The position numbers and the translations under genes were made by a program. A stretch of 64,000 bases of DNA from Paroedura picta (Eukaryota > Chordata > Lepidosauria > Squamata > Gekkonidae). The stretch covers positions 12,458,501 to 12,522,500 of the forward strand of contig NC_135384.1 of NCBI RefSeq assembly GCF_049243985.1, in the 5' to 3' direction. The notes under the pieces are model-generated. The model made no database searches, had not been told where the DNA came from, and worked only from the letters and a program-made list of their open reading frames with translations. This document shows positions 44,511-56,311 of this stretch, piece after piece; position 1 is the first letter of the stretch; each line of letters starts with the position of its first letter.

Positions 44511-47500
44511 CTGAAAAGAGAACATAACTTAATTTGAAAATTTCATCCAACAAGAAGAGATTTATGTAACACTGTAAATGTATAAGAAGTGACGCCCCAA
44601 TCTGTTCCTTCTGGAGTATATTTAAATAAGGTCATAATTCCTGTGGGGAATATTGACGTACTTTTTTGGTGGAGTCTGTTGATGCCTCTCAAAGTTTTTC
44701 TACTAATGATCCTTCCTTAAAACATAACCAAGCCTTAGTGCTGCCCAGGAATTCAGTCTCTTTTAATCTGAATTCTGTCCTGTGGAGTATTTATAGATTC
44801 CAGTTTAAGATTCCATGCATCATAGGCTACTTCAGGTCATTCTAGATTCCCCTGGAACAGTAGAGGACCACATCAGGTTGCTACTGGTGGATACAAATGC
44901 ATCCATTGTATTTAGGGATGCATCCTTCATTCTATCTATGACCAAGTTAAAAAAAAATATTTAAAAGTTTAGAACTGTGTTTTTACCTCTGTATTTTTAC
45001 TGCATTTTGTTGTTGTTATGGTTTGTGTATTTTACAATATTAAGGCCTGTGGCTATAGCACTAATACATTACTTCCAGTATTAGAAGTTAAAATAAAACA
45101 GCCTATATTATAATGGCCCTATGTAGATCTGTTTTGCGGACTCATTTGGAATACTAAGTGCGGTTCTTATCAAAAAAATTCATGGCTCTCAGTGGGGCTT
45201 TTGTGGTGGTGGGGATGAAAAAGGGGCTAGCCGCCACCTCTTCCCTCCTTCCCCCAATTGTAGTTTGCATGGCACTAGGTGGTTCTCTTTTGGATGGCAG
45301 GGAGGGAGAAGGAACTGGCAACCACCACTGCCACCTCTCCACCACCCTGAAAGCCTCATTTCGGCATGTGCGGACCTCAGCGGGGCCACCAACTCCAACT
45401 CCCTCCCATCACTGAATGCCCTGCTGTGGGGTGGGTGGCCCTCAGTAGTAATTTCGGGGTAAGGGGGATGGGGCTGCCCAACAGTGTGTCCTGCAGGCCC
45501 ACCAATGCCTCTCCAGGCCTTGGCTGGCCTGCCTGGGGGTATGTGCGTGTACTGCCTGCTGAATTCAGGAATACAATGGGGTTTGCCTCTAGTGTGTGTG
45601 TGTGTGTGCGTGTAGTTGATAAAAGAGGTGCTAGCAGGGGGGAGGAAAGAAAATAGCAAACAGAGAGAGATAGATTTAATTTTTACATACACACACAAAC
45701 ATACACAAACACACACACACATATATTTAAGGAGCCTCTTGTGGTGCAGGGTGGTAAAGCGGCTGACATTCTGACTGAAGCTCTGATCATGAGGCTGAGA
45801 GTTCGATCCCAGGGGCTGGCTCAAGTTTGACTCAGCCTTCCATCCTTCCGAGGTCGGTAAAATGAGTACCCAGGTTGCTGGGGGGTAAAAGAGTAATGAC
45901 TGGGGAAGGAAATCAAAAAACACCCTGTATTGATTCTGCCAAGAAAACGCTAGAGGGCATCACCCCAAGGGTCAGACATGACTCGGTGCTTGCACAGGGG
46001 ATAGCTTTTCCTTTTGCCCCTAGTATATATATAAAATGTATTGGGTGATAGGACCATATATGATCATCTTTACCCCCCTACACAAACACAATATCCAATG
46101 ACCAATGTTGGCCTGTTAGAAGACTATTTTAGGGGGTACTCAAGGGTAAAACAGGCTGCTCCAGGTGTTTTCAGTATATAAAAAAGGTTGACTAAAGGGA
46201 CAGAAATGATAGATGTCAAAAATAATATATGGAACAGAATAATTTTGTCTCTCTCCCACAAAATACTAGAATTCTAGAGTACTCTTGGAAACTGATAGGA
46301 AATAGCTTCAGTTTAGACAAAATGAAATTTGTCTTTATATCCCACAAAAACATGGAATTTGCTGCCTGTTGATGTAGAGATGGTCACTGATATGGGCAAC
46401 TTTAAAAAAGGAATAAGACAGATTCATGGAGGATAGTCTATCACTTGCTTCCTTGTTGGCTAATGAAAACCTCTACATTTGCAGACAGCAAACCCCTGAA
46501 CACCAGAGTTAGAAGGCAACATCAAGGGAAGGTTATGACCTCTGTTCCTTGTTGTTGTCCATCCAGATGAACTGGTTGGCTACTTTTGAGAAAGGCTGCT
46601 GGTCTTATTGGACAACTTGTCTGACTGATCCTGTGGGACTATATCTCTGTTATATGTCCTTAATGTCTTATTTGATGTTTTCATACAGTGCAAATATTTA
46701 CATTCCCACCCCTTGACAGAAGTGATCTTCACCAGAGCATTGCTTACCCTCTTTGTCTGACATTTTCCCTTCTGGACACGGATCACAAAGGTAGCAGCAG
46801 AATTTCTCCCCTTCCTTCTTCTTCCTGCTATAGCCAGGCTTGCAGTTATCATTACACCGAGAGAATGGAGGTATCTGTTCTTAACAAAAGTAAGAATTTA
46901 AATCTGACAAGCAATTGTGAGCATTGTACTTCAGAATTAAGTTCTTATAGTGATGGAAGCATATCTCTCAGATCTCAAAGCTGGCTCCTTATGTGCGGGA
47001 GGCATAGTCTCCAAAACCAGATGGAACTAACCATGGTTGAAAAATGGCATGCTAATTGAGTTCAGAGATTACTTAGCAAATTCCACAGATTAAAAAATCA
47101 TAGAAACCATTTGCTCTCCTTAATGAATATGCCTGCCCATTGCCTTAAATGGCAAAGAGTTTTATATCTGAGATACATTGAGATGCTGTCTCACCTGCAG
47201 AAGGTGTCTGTTCCACTTAATCCTGTCCTCATGGATGATGACTCTTTTAATAAGAGATTCCTGAGGATCCACCCTCCCGATCTTGACTCGGACATAGGAG
47301 TTATTCGCAAAAGTGATCAAGTTGGTGATATCAAATCCACCTGCCAATTCTCCATGTTCATTAATGGCTACTTCCTCTCCGATACTATTGTTGAAAGCAG
47401 TTCTCTGAAGCAGGTTGTGGAGCTTGGGGAAAAGAGAAGAAGAATTAAGGGGCATGGAATCCATTGGATGTTGTGGAGTGTGCTCACCAATATCTTTCTG

Positions 47501-47604
47501 ATACAGATTTTTAAATTCCTTTCTTGTAGGAGAGTAGGCATTTCTGAAGCCACTGTCAAAATCTGAAACCACTGCAACAATGTGATAGATGTTTTCTAAA
47601 GGAC

Positions 47605-47667
<63 letters not shown>

Positions 47668-50600
47668 TTTAAATTTCTTCCTGCCACTCACAAGAATGGC
47701 TCATGGAGGGTTACAAATTGTCCTCAATAAAAAACCAATAAAAACACCATTAAAATGAATACAGAGACAAAAAAAATCTTACAAAACTTACAATAAAACC
47801 AAAACCAGAGATGAAACACAGCAATATTGTTCCATTCTCCTATCCCCCCAAAACATAAGTAATATCTAAATAAGGGAGTAGGGAGAGGTGGCCATTGCTC
47901 ACACAGGGCTCCATGCTGCTTAGCACCGGGAGGGGGGGCAGCCCCGGCCTCAACCATAGACCTGATGGAAAAACTCCGTTTTACAGGCCCTGTGGAATAC
48001 TGAGAGCTCCTGCAGGTCCCGTACCTTGGTTAGGAGCTCATTACACCAGGAACATGCGAGAACTCAAAAGGCCCTGGCCATGGTCAAGGCCAGGCATGCT
48101 TCCCTGGGGCCAGGAATGACCAGCAAGTTGGTACCTATGGAGTGTAAAGGTCTGTAGGGGGCATAGTGTACAGACAGTCCCTCAGGGATGTGGGGCTAAA
48201 CTGCAAACTGCCTTGAAGGTCAGAACCAAAACCCTGTATCAGATCCGGGCAGCAACTGAAGCAACCAATGCAGCTGCCTCAGCACGGACTGGATATGGGC
48301 CCTGGAAGATGTTTCTGTGAGGACCCTAGCAGCCACATTTTGTACCAGCTGCAATTTTCTGATCAGGGACAAGGGCAGGCCCACATAGAGCGAGTTACAG
48401 AAATCTATTCTGGAGGTGACATTTGCATGGATTACCATGCCCAGGTGTTCAGAGGACAGGTAGGGCACTAGTAGCTGAGCCTGGAAAGGGTAGAAAAATG
48501 TCTGGCCAGTTAACCTGAGCCTCCATGGTTAGTCAGGAATCCACGGTCACTCCCAAATTCCTGGCCTTGTCACAATCGTACATTGTGTCCCTGTTAGAGT
48601 GGCTAATCACGCTTCCTGACCTGCCCCCCTACTTCCCAACCAGAGGACCTCCATTTTGGAGGGCCTGAGATTCAGACAACTCTACTCAAGCCACCCGGCC
48701 ACAGCTTCTAAACATTTGGCAAATGTTACTGGGGGGGGGGGATCTGGGCAGCTGTCCATGAGGCGATACAGCTGGATAACTTCTGTATAGAGCTTTTCGT
48801 TAGACATTTTTAACAGCTCTTTTTGTCTTTGCTTATTTTTGAATCTGTAATAAGTTATATTTCATTGAAATGTCAGTCATTCTGGGCTCTGTGAGACACT
48901 TGAAAGGCCCCTGTTTGATTCAAGTGTACCAAAAGAAAGGGAGGGAGGGGCTGTAGCCACCCTCCTTCTCAGGAGAACCCAAGAGAGCCTAGAAAGACAT
49001 TGTTGTATTGGACTCCCCATCCGAATTCATGGGCAGAGAAAAACCTTTTTTGATACGACTTGAGGATGGCAACAAAATCCAGAGAATGTGAAACGTTGGC
49101 TAGGAAACTTAGGAAAATTAAGTGACTTCCTGACTCTCAATTGTGCAGGAAAAAGATTTCAAAATCCAGTTCCCTGCACTCTTACCAACAGATTAAACCT
49201 TAAGCATGACAGGGGAGCCCCCACCCCAATGATGAGGAAATACCTTCCATGGTGGCACATTCAAGGAAGCCAAGCTGCTTCCTTTAGCTCTTGCTCTCTG
49301 GTTGATTCTAGATGAGTCCAAGATGTGTAGGGCATGGGCAATGGCATAGACAGAATTATATATACTGTAGCTATGGTCAGTCATGCTCATTTCAAAAAAA
49401 GGTGCCGGAACAGTCTCTAGTCTCTCCTCTTCTGTGCATGTTTCACCAGACTTTGCTGAGTTACTGGAACTTGGTAGCGTACAATCGAACACTTGTTCCC
49501 AGAAATCCCTGATGAAACCATCCCCTTTTGCCAAGGAAGGCTTATAATGCTGAACAAAAGTTCTGAAATATGGTATGTCCTTTGAATGTATTGAGAAGGA
49601 AATAGTCCCATGGAATATTTCTATATAATCAACTTTTTGAAAGGAATTGAATGCAAAATCCATCTGGGCTGTTGTAATCCACACCTTTCCTGCAGAGGTT
49701 CTCTCCACGTATTCTGTAATATCCATTAAAAGTGTAGGCAGAAAGATAATGGCTGCCAGCCAAATTATTATTCTGGTTTCCCCGGATATGACAATTGTAT
49801 TGGCATTGCTATTCAAGAAATTTGCATTGCTATGGTCTAGAAAATTGTTCAGGAAACCCATGTCATCCCACTGGACCTGTCTGGTTGCCTTCTCTGTGAA
49901 GGCTACACAGATTCCTTTCCTGAAAAGCATCAGTTCCAAAGTCTGCAAGAAACGATCCCCCTTTTCATTATCTACACTTATGAGGCCAACCCATTTCCAC
50001 CTGAAATGCAGAAGTATCTCAATGATTCCCTCATACTGAAGGGCTTCCTTAGGAAACATGTGGTAATATGATGGGAAACTGGTTAGGCCATCCATATCTG
50101 ATTCAAAGGAGCCATAGGCAAACTAAGAAGAAAAAGAATCATGTTACAGAGGGATGATAGAAATACTTAAATTCAAAAAATATTAGTAGCATAGTTAGGA
50201 AAAAAACAATAATATTTAATACATAAAAGAAATTGAGCCATCAAAATTCAGACGCGGGCAGTCCCAAGTTATAATGGTGTGGGAATAGGGAAAAGTGCAG
50301 AAACCTGGCAATGATTTTGGTCAGCTGAGGTTAGTGATCTTGAAGAAAGTAACGCAGTAGTGATTTCAAGAGTTGTTCCGTTTGGTGTTGTGGTTAGGAG
50401 TGTGGACTTTTAATCTGGTAAGCCGGGTTCAATTCTGCACTCCCCCACATGCAGCCAGCTGGATGACCTTGGGCTCGCCACAGCACTGATAAAGCTGTTC
50501 TGACCGAGCAGTGATATCAGGGCTTTCTCAGCCTCACCCTCCTCACAGGGTGTCTATTGTGGGGAGAGGAAAGGGAAGCCAACTAAGCCAACTTGAACCT

Positions 50601-53349
50601 CCTTTGAGTAGAGAAAAGCAGCATATAAGAACCAACTCTTCTTCTTCAATATGGTTATTATGTTGCTTGCAGTAAAAGAAAACATGCTAAATGGGAATCA
50701 TGTTGTTTAGCTGAATAGATGCAGAGTCTCTCCAAATAAGGGACTTTTAAATATTGGACTTTAGTTAGCACTGTTGGTAACGAATCTAAGTGTGCCAGTG
50801 TGAAGAGTCTTCTCACAGAAAGTGAGGCCAGCAATGAAAAATAATCTGGTATTCTTCCCGCAGAAGGGAAGATATCAAAGGTTATATGCCAGGTTCGATT
50901 CTGCGCTCCCCCACATGCAACCAGCTGGGTGACCTTGGTCTTGCCACGGCACTGATAAAACTGTTCTGACCGAGTAGTGATATCAGGGCTCTCTCAGCCT
51001 CACCCACCCCACAGGGTGTCTGTTGTGGGGAGAGGAAAGGGAAGGCAACTGTAAGCCGCTTTGAGCCTCCTTCGGGTAGGGAAAAGTGGCATATAAGAAC
51101 CAACTCTTCTTCTTCTTCTATTGGGGAGCAGGTTTTACGTGCTCCTGGTATGATAGTTTTATAGTGGATGCCTCGGATTCGCTGCTTAATTATATTATTA
51201 GTTTGTTGTACATAGAGGTTTTCACATTGATCCAGTCAAAGGTCTATTCAACACCACCGTCTTTCACAAGATATTTAAATGTTACCCCAGATTTTGAAAC
51301 TATAATATCCCCACCATAAATTTATCAAAAACCACACATCTTCTCAGACTGTTGCACATATTCTGCATGTTTCTTCCTTCTGAAACCATAGTTCCAAGTC
51401 ATGTATAGCTTGAAAGGACAAAGGATAATTGAGAAACAGAGGGTGTAGAATAAACTTTAGCAAGCCATCTCCTGTTTCCCCTGATCAACATTCACAAGAA
51501 GAAACTTCATGTATTCCTGTGAGGAATATCACATGGCTTCAGTGTATCTGTTGTGTGTACATCTCCTCTTGGATTCATATTCATTTTTCAATGTGTAGAA
51601 TTGTATGGACAGTTAATGAGAGCAAGCTTGGTGTAATCTGGAGAACAGGGTTTGATCCCCAGTTCTTCACATACTGCCAGTTGGGTGACCTTGGGCCAAT
51701 AATAGTTGTCTCTGAATTCTCTCAGTCTCATCTATCTCATAGATTGTCCATTGTAGGGGGAGCAAGGATAGTGATACTAGGTCACCTGGAGAATCCTTTG
51801 CACAGTGAAAAGTGGGGTACCAACAATAGCACTTCTTAATGACCAATAAAGTTGTCTTTCACATCAGGAGGATTGCCCTGTGTAGAGAACAGTAGTTTTT
51901 CAACCTAGTAAATATTTTTAAAATTTATGGGGTGATTTGGTTATGATTTCTACTATGCCTGTTTTATTCTTTTACCCTAGGATTGTTCTCTATCTGAAAA
52001 TCCAAAAATCAGAGACAAAGATCACCAGACTTGTATGAATCAGTTATATTTCTTTCTCTATATAATCCTTTTCTTCAGTATTTAGTAGCTACCATAATAA
52101 AAGCAATGTTCATAGTATATACAATGAATGACCCTGTAGACAGAATCAAAATCAACATACCAATCAAATCAACATACATTCATTGAACAGAAGTACTTTA
52201 ACATATTCCCCTCAACATGTGAACATGTTGAACCTTTAGGAATGCATTCTCAGATCTGGTATTTCAAGATCCGTCTTGAAATTTAATGTAATTTAACACA
52301 TTTCACTTCTGCCCATTTTGTGTTTTATTTCTTATTCTTGCAACCCCTGATAATAGATCAGCAGAGGTAATTATGCTACATGTGAGATTAGTGAACGTCC
52401 AAATAGTTCCAGTTCTCCCATCTTACCTGTGGGATCTTGTGAATGCTTAAGAGAGTTGCGATGTCTGATGTTGTTTCAGAATTGTATCCTCCAATGACAC
52501 CAATCATGTTTTTCTGGATGCCACATTTGTAGTTTGGAACAAGTTCAGGTGATGCAAAGAGGAGGTCCAGGATGATTCCATAGATCCACTTTTGATCTGT
52601 AGTGGTGTCACGGATGTGGAACCCAAGAGTGACATTGGGCAGTATGTTGGGGTTCTTGTTGATCTCGTGGATGGCAAACACTAAGGTGAGGATGTGCTGG
52701 TAGAACTTTGTTAGTAGCCTTCAAACAAAACAAAATTGTTTTAGAAGACAATCTGGATTGTCCTATTTTTATATCTGAGAACCTAAGAAGGCCCCAAATT
52801 AATGAGGGATATGGCCCATGTGATCCACATTTCCATTTTCTATAGAACAGTGCTACTGGAAAACTCTCAAGATGGACATGGAGCCATCAGCCATCCTTAC
52901 TGCCCCCAGTTACTGGCATTTTAATTGATACTGGAGGTTCCTCTTAGTTACACCCAAAAAGGGCCCTTGATAGATCCATTAATTTTCCTAACCCCCTTCA
53001 GGATGTATAATCCAGTAAATTTCCCTAACTCCTGCTGTACATTTTGTAATCTGGGAATGCTCAGTACATAAATGTTACAACCCAAAAAGTGCAGTGTTCT
53101 CATACATTATCAATGAAGCAATGATGCCTATAATGGTTGTCCCTGGAGTGTGATTACTTCATTCTGGTACCCAAAATATGCCCTCATCCCTTACATTGGA
53201 TCACATTTATAATCCAGGTCAGAGTGCTGACGAAATGGAACCTTCTGGGAGCCACAGCCAATATGAGTGACAATTCCACCAATCAGGATTTCTCCTGGCT
53301 GATACCACTGATGTGGAATCTGAGGAGGATTGTTTCCAGTGCACTTCAT
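43609..53349 (-). CDS. vomeronasal type-2 receptor gene D (six exon blocks)
   Basis: Class C GPCR of the vomeronasal organ. Exons 5' to 3': 53349-53195, 52718-52427, 50122-49244, 47422-47195, 46874-46748 and 44510-43609, with GT/AG junctions and phases 2, 0, 0, 0 and 1, about 860 residues. Exons 2-6 are open. Exon 3 begins [12 protein letters not shown] where the others read LSYG. Exon 5 uses a weaker acceptor and starts with Ile for Val. Exon 1 lacks an in-frame signal peptide; leader-like LLIPTLLAHV is in another frame and ends in TGA. Introns contain a Sauria-type SINE, several tRNA SINEs and an L2 with an expanded (TAG)n tail. Confidence 0.85.
45731..46013 (+). mobile_element. Sauria-type SINE
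   Basis: ggagcctcttgtggtgcagg head, gactcagccttccatccttc body, gggtcagacatgactcggtg end. Located in intron 5 of gene D and absent from the matching place in gene C (near 29470), so it came after the C/D split. Confidence 0.88.
46748..46874 (-). CDS. V2R gene D exon 5 (cysteine-rich linker)
   Basis: 127 bp: [20 protein letters not shown] then [13 protein letters not shown]-like end, donor G|GTAAGC. The acceptor (gttaagaacag) has a short pyrimidine tract. Confidence 0.85.
47195..47422 (-). CDS. V2R gene D exon 4
   Basis: 228 bp: [40 protein letters not shown] and [10 protein letters not shown] before GTGAGA. It has LAGG where the other genes read MKGG. Confidence 0.9.
47606..47667. repeat. 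(TAG)n microsatellite at an L2 tail
   Basis: About 20 units at the 3' tail of the L2 in intron 3. The same tail is (TTA)n in gene C and (TTG)n in gene E. Confidence 0.95.
47668..48798 (-). mobile_element. L2-type LINE 3' part in intron 3 of gene D
   Basis: The reverse strand carries L2 reverse transcriptase C-terminal phrases ([46 protein letters not shown]) and the 3' untranslated end. Orthologous to copies in genes C and E. Confidence 0.85.
49244..50122 (-). CDS. V2R gene D exon 3 (core of ligand domain)
   Basis: 879 bp, [20 protein letters not shown] to VPPWK before GTATTT, open. Shares [12 protein letters not shown] and [20 protein letters not shown] with C and E. Confidence 0.92.
50371..50648 (+). 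mobile_element. tRNA-derived SINE with L2-like tail
   Basis: Full length, tttggtgttgtggttaggag to (CTT)n, in intron 2 of gene D. Confidence 0.86.
50886..51119 (+). mobile_element. tRNA-derived SINE, 5'-truncated
   Basis: Starts in the body (gccaggttcgattctgcgct) and runs to a long (CTT)n tail. The low divergence suggests it is young. Not seen at the matching place in gene E (near 63735). Confidence 0.86.
51619..51838 (+). mobile_element. tRNA-derived SINE, old and degenerate
   Basis: gagcaagcttggtgtaatct, cagttgggtgaccttgggcc and agtggggtaccaacaat are worn SINE phrases. Confidence 0.6.
52427..52718 (-). CDS. V2R gene D exon 2
   Basis: 292 bp, joining exon 1 as AT|G to give [20 protein letters not shown]. 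Ends LLSIHKIPQ before GTAAGA. Open. Confidence 0.9.
53195..53349 (-). CDS. V2R gene D exon 1, conserved part
   Basis: [20 protein letters not shown] to DLDYKCDP, nearly identical to gene C. Donor AT|GTAAGG. A further in-frame ATG is at 53367, with a stop upstream of it. Confidence 0.72.
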
Positions 53350-53756
53350 GCTACGTAATTCATACATGAGCAAGCAGCGTCGGTATCAGGAGAAATACCA
53401 CATATTCTGCAATGTGCAATCTAAAATGTCCTCTCTCCTCTTTTTTGTCTCCTCTATACCATCGTCATTTAGCTTCTGATTTCAAAAAGATTATTTAGAT
53501 GGCTCTAATCTCGTCTGACACACTTTTTAAGCATACACAAATGAACCTTGTCTTTCATGTCCCAACTATCTGCTTTGTATCCTACTCAAGACATAGTGAG
53601 TACTGATATGATAACCACATTTCTCTAATCCCCCATTTTAGCAGTGAATGACTCAGTGGTGGCTTTTATAACAACAAATGTGAGATTTCATTTATGATTT
53701 GTTTTCTATTCCCTTCTGGATGGGTATTGGAACTTTGACAGGGGGAAGAAATAACA

Positions 53757-54005
53757 TTGATTCTGATAATTATAGTGGAGATGATCTACTCTGGAAGACT
53801 GTGAATCGAGTTCCGGGGTAATTAGCTGCAGAAATAGTGAAGCAAAAATATTTGTCTGATGTTTTTCCAGCTCCTCAACACCAAGACTGGCAGGTGGAGT
53901 AGTGAGTTCAAACTTTCCCTCCATGAAATAATCCAAAGTAAAACCTGAGGATTCCCAGACGCAAAGTGACAATGCAATAACTGTGTAAAACATTTCCTCA
54001 AATTC
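53757..54005 (-). other. conserved block upstream of V2R exon 1 (gene D copy)
   Basis: Homologous to blocks above genes A and C. In D only, it is open for 95 codons from 53993 with a signal-peptide-like start (MFYTVIALSLCVWESSGF). Stops in the A and C copies argue against coding. Confidence 0.45.
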
Positions 54006-54289
54006 AACTATTTATTAATTTATTTAGAAAATTTTTGTACCACTTGTCTCAGGACACTGTTCGATGTAGTCTACAAAAAAAAAAAGTTTACTGAAGTGTC
54101 TTATAGTGGGGGGGAAAAAACAGTCCATTATTAGAAATTCTCCCTCCTTCTATCTCTTTCTCCCTCTCAAACACACACGCAAACAGACATTCACATAGAC
54201 AAAATCCCCAACTTGTGTTTTATATTTGAGGTTAGTAAAGTATTTAATATTTAATAAATGATAAATGATAAATGGAAAATAAGAAAAGC

Positions 54290-54425
54290 TCTAAGAAAGC
54301 TAAATTAATGCTCATACATTGAAGAAAATTTGGAATCTTGGAAAAGCAATGGTCTCGTCCCTTGTTTGGATTATGATTTTCAAAGCAAGTGATGCAATAA
54401 TCCCTAGCTGAAGAGAGAACATAGA
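54290..54425 (-). pseudogene. V2R exon 6, 5' end relic (D-E spacer)
   Basis: RDYCITCFENHNPNKGRDHC then FSKIPNFL and a worn first helix. Sister of 41300-41437, without the LTR. Confidence 0.75.
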
Positions 54426-54452
54426 CCCTTTTATCTTTCAAGAAGCAGAAGA

Positions 54453-54454
54453 TT

Positions 54455-54521
<67 letters not shown>

Positions 54522-55227
54522 TTTCTATACTGCCCTCCCCGAAGGCTCAGGGCGGTTTACAGGAAACAACAAAATGGTACAGGTAACATTATTCAACAGT
54601 AAGGTGGTCACAACAATGATAACAACCTTAACATAATAACAATAAAATCAATAGCATTAATGGAAGGTGAAACTGCAACTACAAGAACCTTAGCTCAACT
54701 CGTACTGAGACCCAAGGGTTGGGTGGATTTGTTTAGTCATGGTAGGAGGGGAGGGCTTTGGGGCCAATTGGAAGCAATGGACAGGTCGACCTCAACCAAA
54801 TGCCTGGTGGAGGAGCTGCCTTTTGCAGGCCCTGTGGAACTATTTTAGCTCCGTCAGGGCCCTGATCTCCTCTGGGAGCTCGTTCCACCAGGTGGGGGAC
54901 AGAATGGAAAAGACTCTGGCCCTGGTTGAGGTCAAGCAGGCTTCCTTGGGGCCAGGGACCACCAGGAGGTTGGCCTTGAAGGTGATAACCAAAACCTTAA
55001 GCCTGATCCAGAATTCAATCGGGAGCCAACACAGCTGCTGGAGGATGGGCTGGATGTGGGTCCTCCAAGGTGTTGATGTGAGAACCCTGGCAGGTGCATT
55101 CTGGACTAATTGCAGTTTTCATATCAAGGATAAGGGCAGGCCAGCATAGAGCGAGTTACAGAAGTCCAGCCTAGAGGTTACCGTTGCATGTATCACTGTG
55201 GCTAGGTGTTCTGGGAACATATGCTGG
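54453..55227 (-). mobile_element. L2-type LINE 3' part with (ATTT)n tail
   Basis: The 3' end is at the low coordinate: (ATTT)n at 54453-54524, then ctgccctccccgaaggctca, the L2 3' signature on the reverse strand. Reverse-strand coding phrases: [20 protein letters not shown] and WWNELPEEIRALTELK. It splits the V2R relic between 54450 and 55228. Confidence 0.88.
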
Positions 55228-55382
55228 CCCTTTTATCTTTCAAGAAGCAGAAGATTTTGCAACAAGCATTGCAACATCTCCCCATGATGAAAAGAGTTTA
55301 TACACCGGTCCTGACATTAAAAGTATGTAAGTAACAAAGCCCCCATATGCACTTTCAGGAATATATTCAGATAATCTGGGAC
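55228..55382 (-). pseudogene. V2R intron 5 relic
   Basis: tttatctttcaagaagcaga onward matches 42280-42430 in the C-D spacer. It joins the exon 6 relic to the exon 3 relic. Confidence 0.55.
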
Positions 55383-55835
55383 ATTGTAATCCAGTTCTTT
55401 CCTTCAGAGTTTCTGTCTGCATATTCAGCACCTATTAAATCTCTTAAAACTGTGAATAAAGAGAATGGTTCCCAGCCAAAATACTGGGACAGTTTCTTCG
55501 TATAAAACAATTACATTGACTTTGCTGTCCAAAATAATTGCATTGATATGGTCAATAAAATGGTTCTGAAAAATGATGTCATGCCAATGGACCTGTCTGG
55601 TCACCTTTTCTATGAAGATTGCACAGGTTCCATTCCTGGAAATCATCTTCCCCAGTGTCTGCAATAAGTGATCACCCATTTCATCATCCATAGTGATGAG
55701 GCTACTCCACTTCCACCTGAATTGCAGAACTGTCTAAACTATTCCCTCATACTGAAGGGCTTCCTTAGGGAACATGTAGTAAAATTAGGGTGACCTAATG
55801 GGCCATCCATATCTGATTCAAAGGAGCCATAGGAT
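55383..55835 (-). pseudogene. V2R exon 3, 5' half relic
   Basis: Recognisable MDDEMGDHLLQTLGKMISRN and EKVTRQVHWHD, matching exon 3 of the intact genes, with a broken frame and no 3' half. The 5' end scrap is shared with 25860-25962. Confidence 0.82.
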
Positions 55836-55872
55836 GAGCATTAAGGAAAAAAATAATGTCACAGAGGAAAAA

Positions 55873-56138
55873 TAGCATGGTGTAGTGGTTATCAGTGGTA
55901 GCTTCTAATCTGGCAAGCCAGGTTTGATTCCCTGCTCTTCCACATGCAGCCAGCAGGGTGACCTAGGGGTTATTACAGCCTGGATAGTGCAGTTTTGATG
56001 AAGCAGTCCTGTCAGAGTTCTCTCAGCCTCACCAACCTCACAGGGTGTCTGTTGAGGATAGAGGAAGGGAAGGCGATTGCAAGCCACTTTGAGACTCCTT
56101 CAGGCAGTGACAAGCAGGATATAGAAACCAACTCTTCA
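55873..56138 (+). mobile_element. tRNA-derived SINE, diverged
   Basis: tggtgtagtggttatcagtg to ccaactcttcatt. Duplicate of 25994-26253, with identical 3' flank. Confidence 0.84.
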
Positions 56139-56311
56139 TTCCCAGTGTAAATTATCCAGTACTGGTGATGGTGAACAAACCATATTGTATTGGCATTGCT
56201 ATTCAAGAACATAATGAAGTACTCCCACTCTCTGGAAAAAACAAAAAAATCCTATATAAGTTTCATTAAAAAAAAACATCTGGAGAACAAGTGGGTGGCT
56301 GATGAAAGAAT

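Noticed and set aside
45189-45923. 244-codon minus-strand ORF
   Set aside because: It runs through a Sauria-type SINE, CA repeats and GC-rich spacer. No domain, and not kept in the matching intron of gene C.
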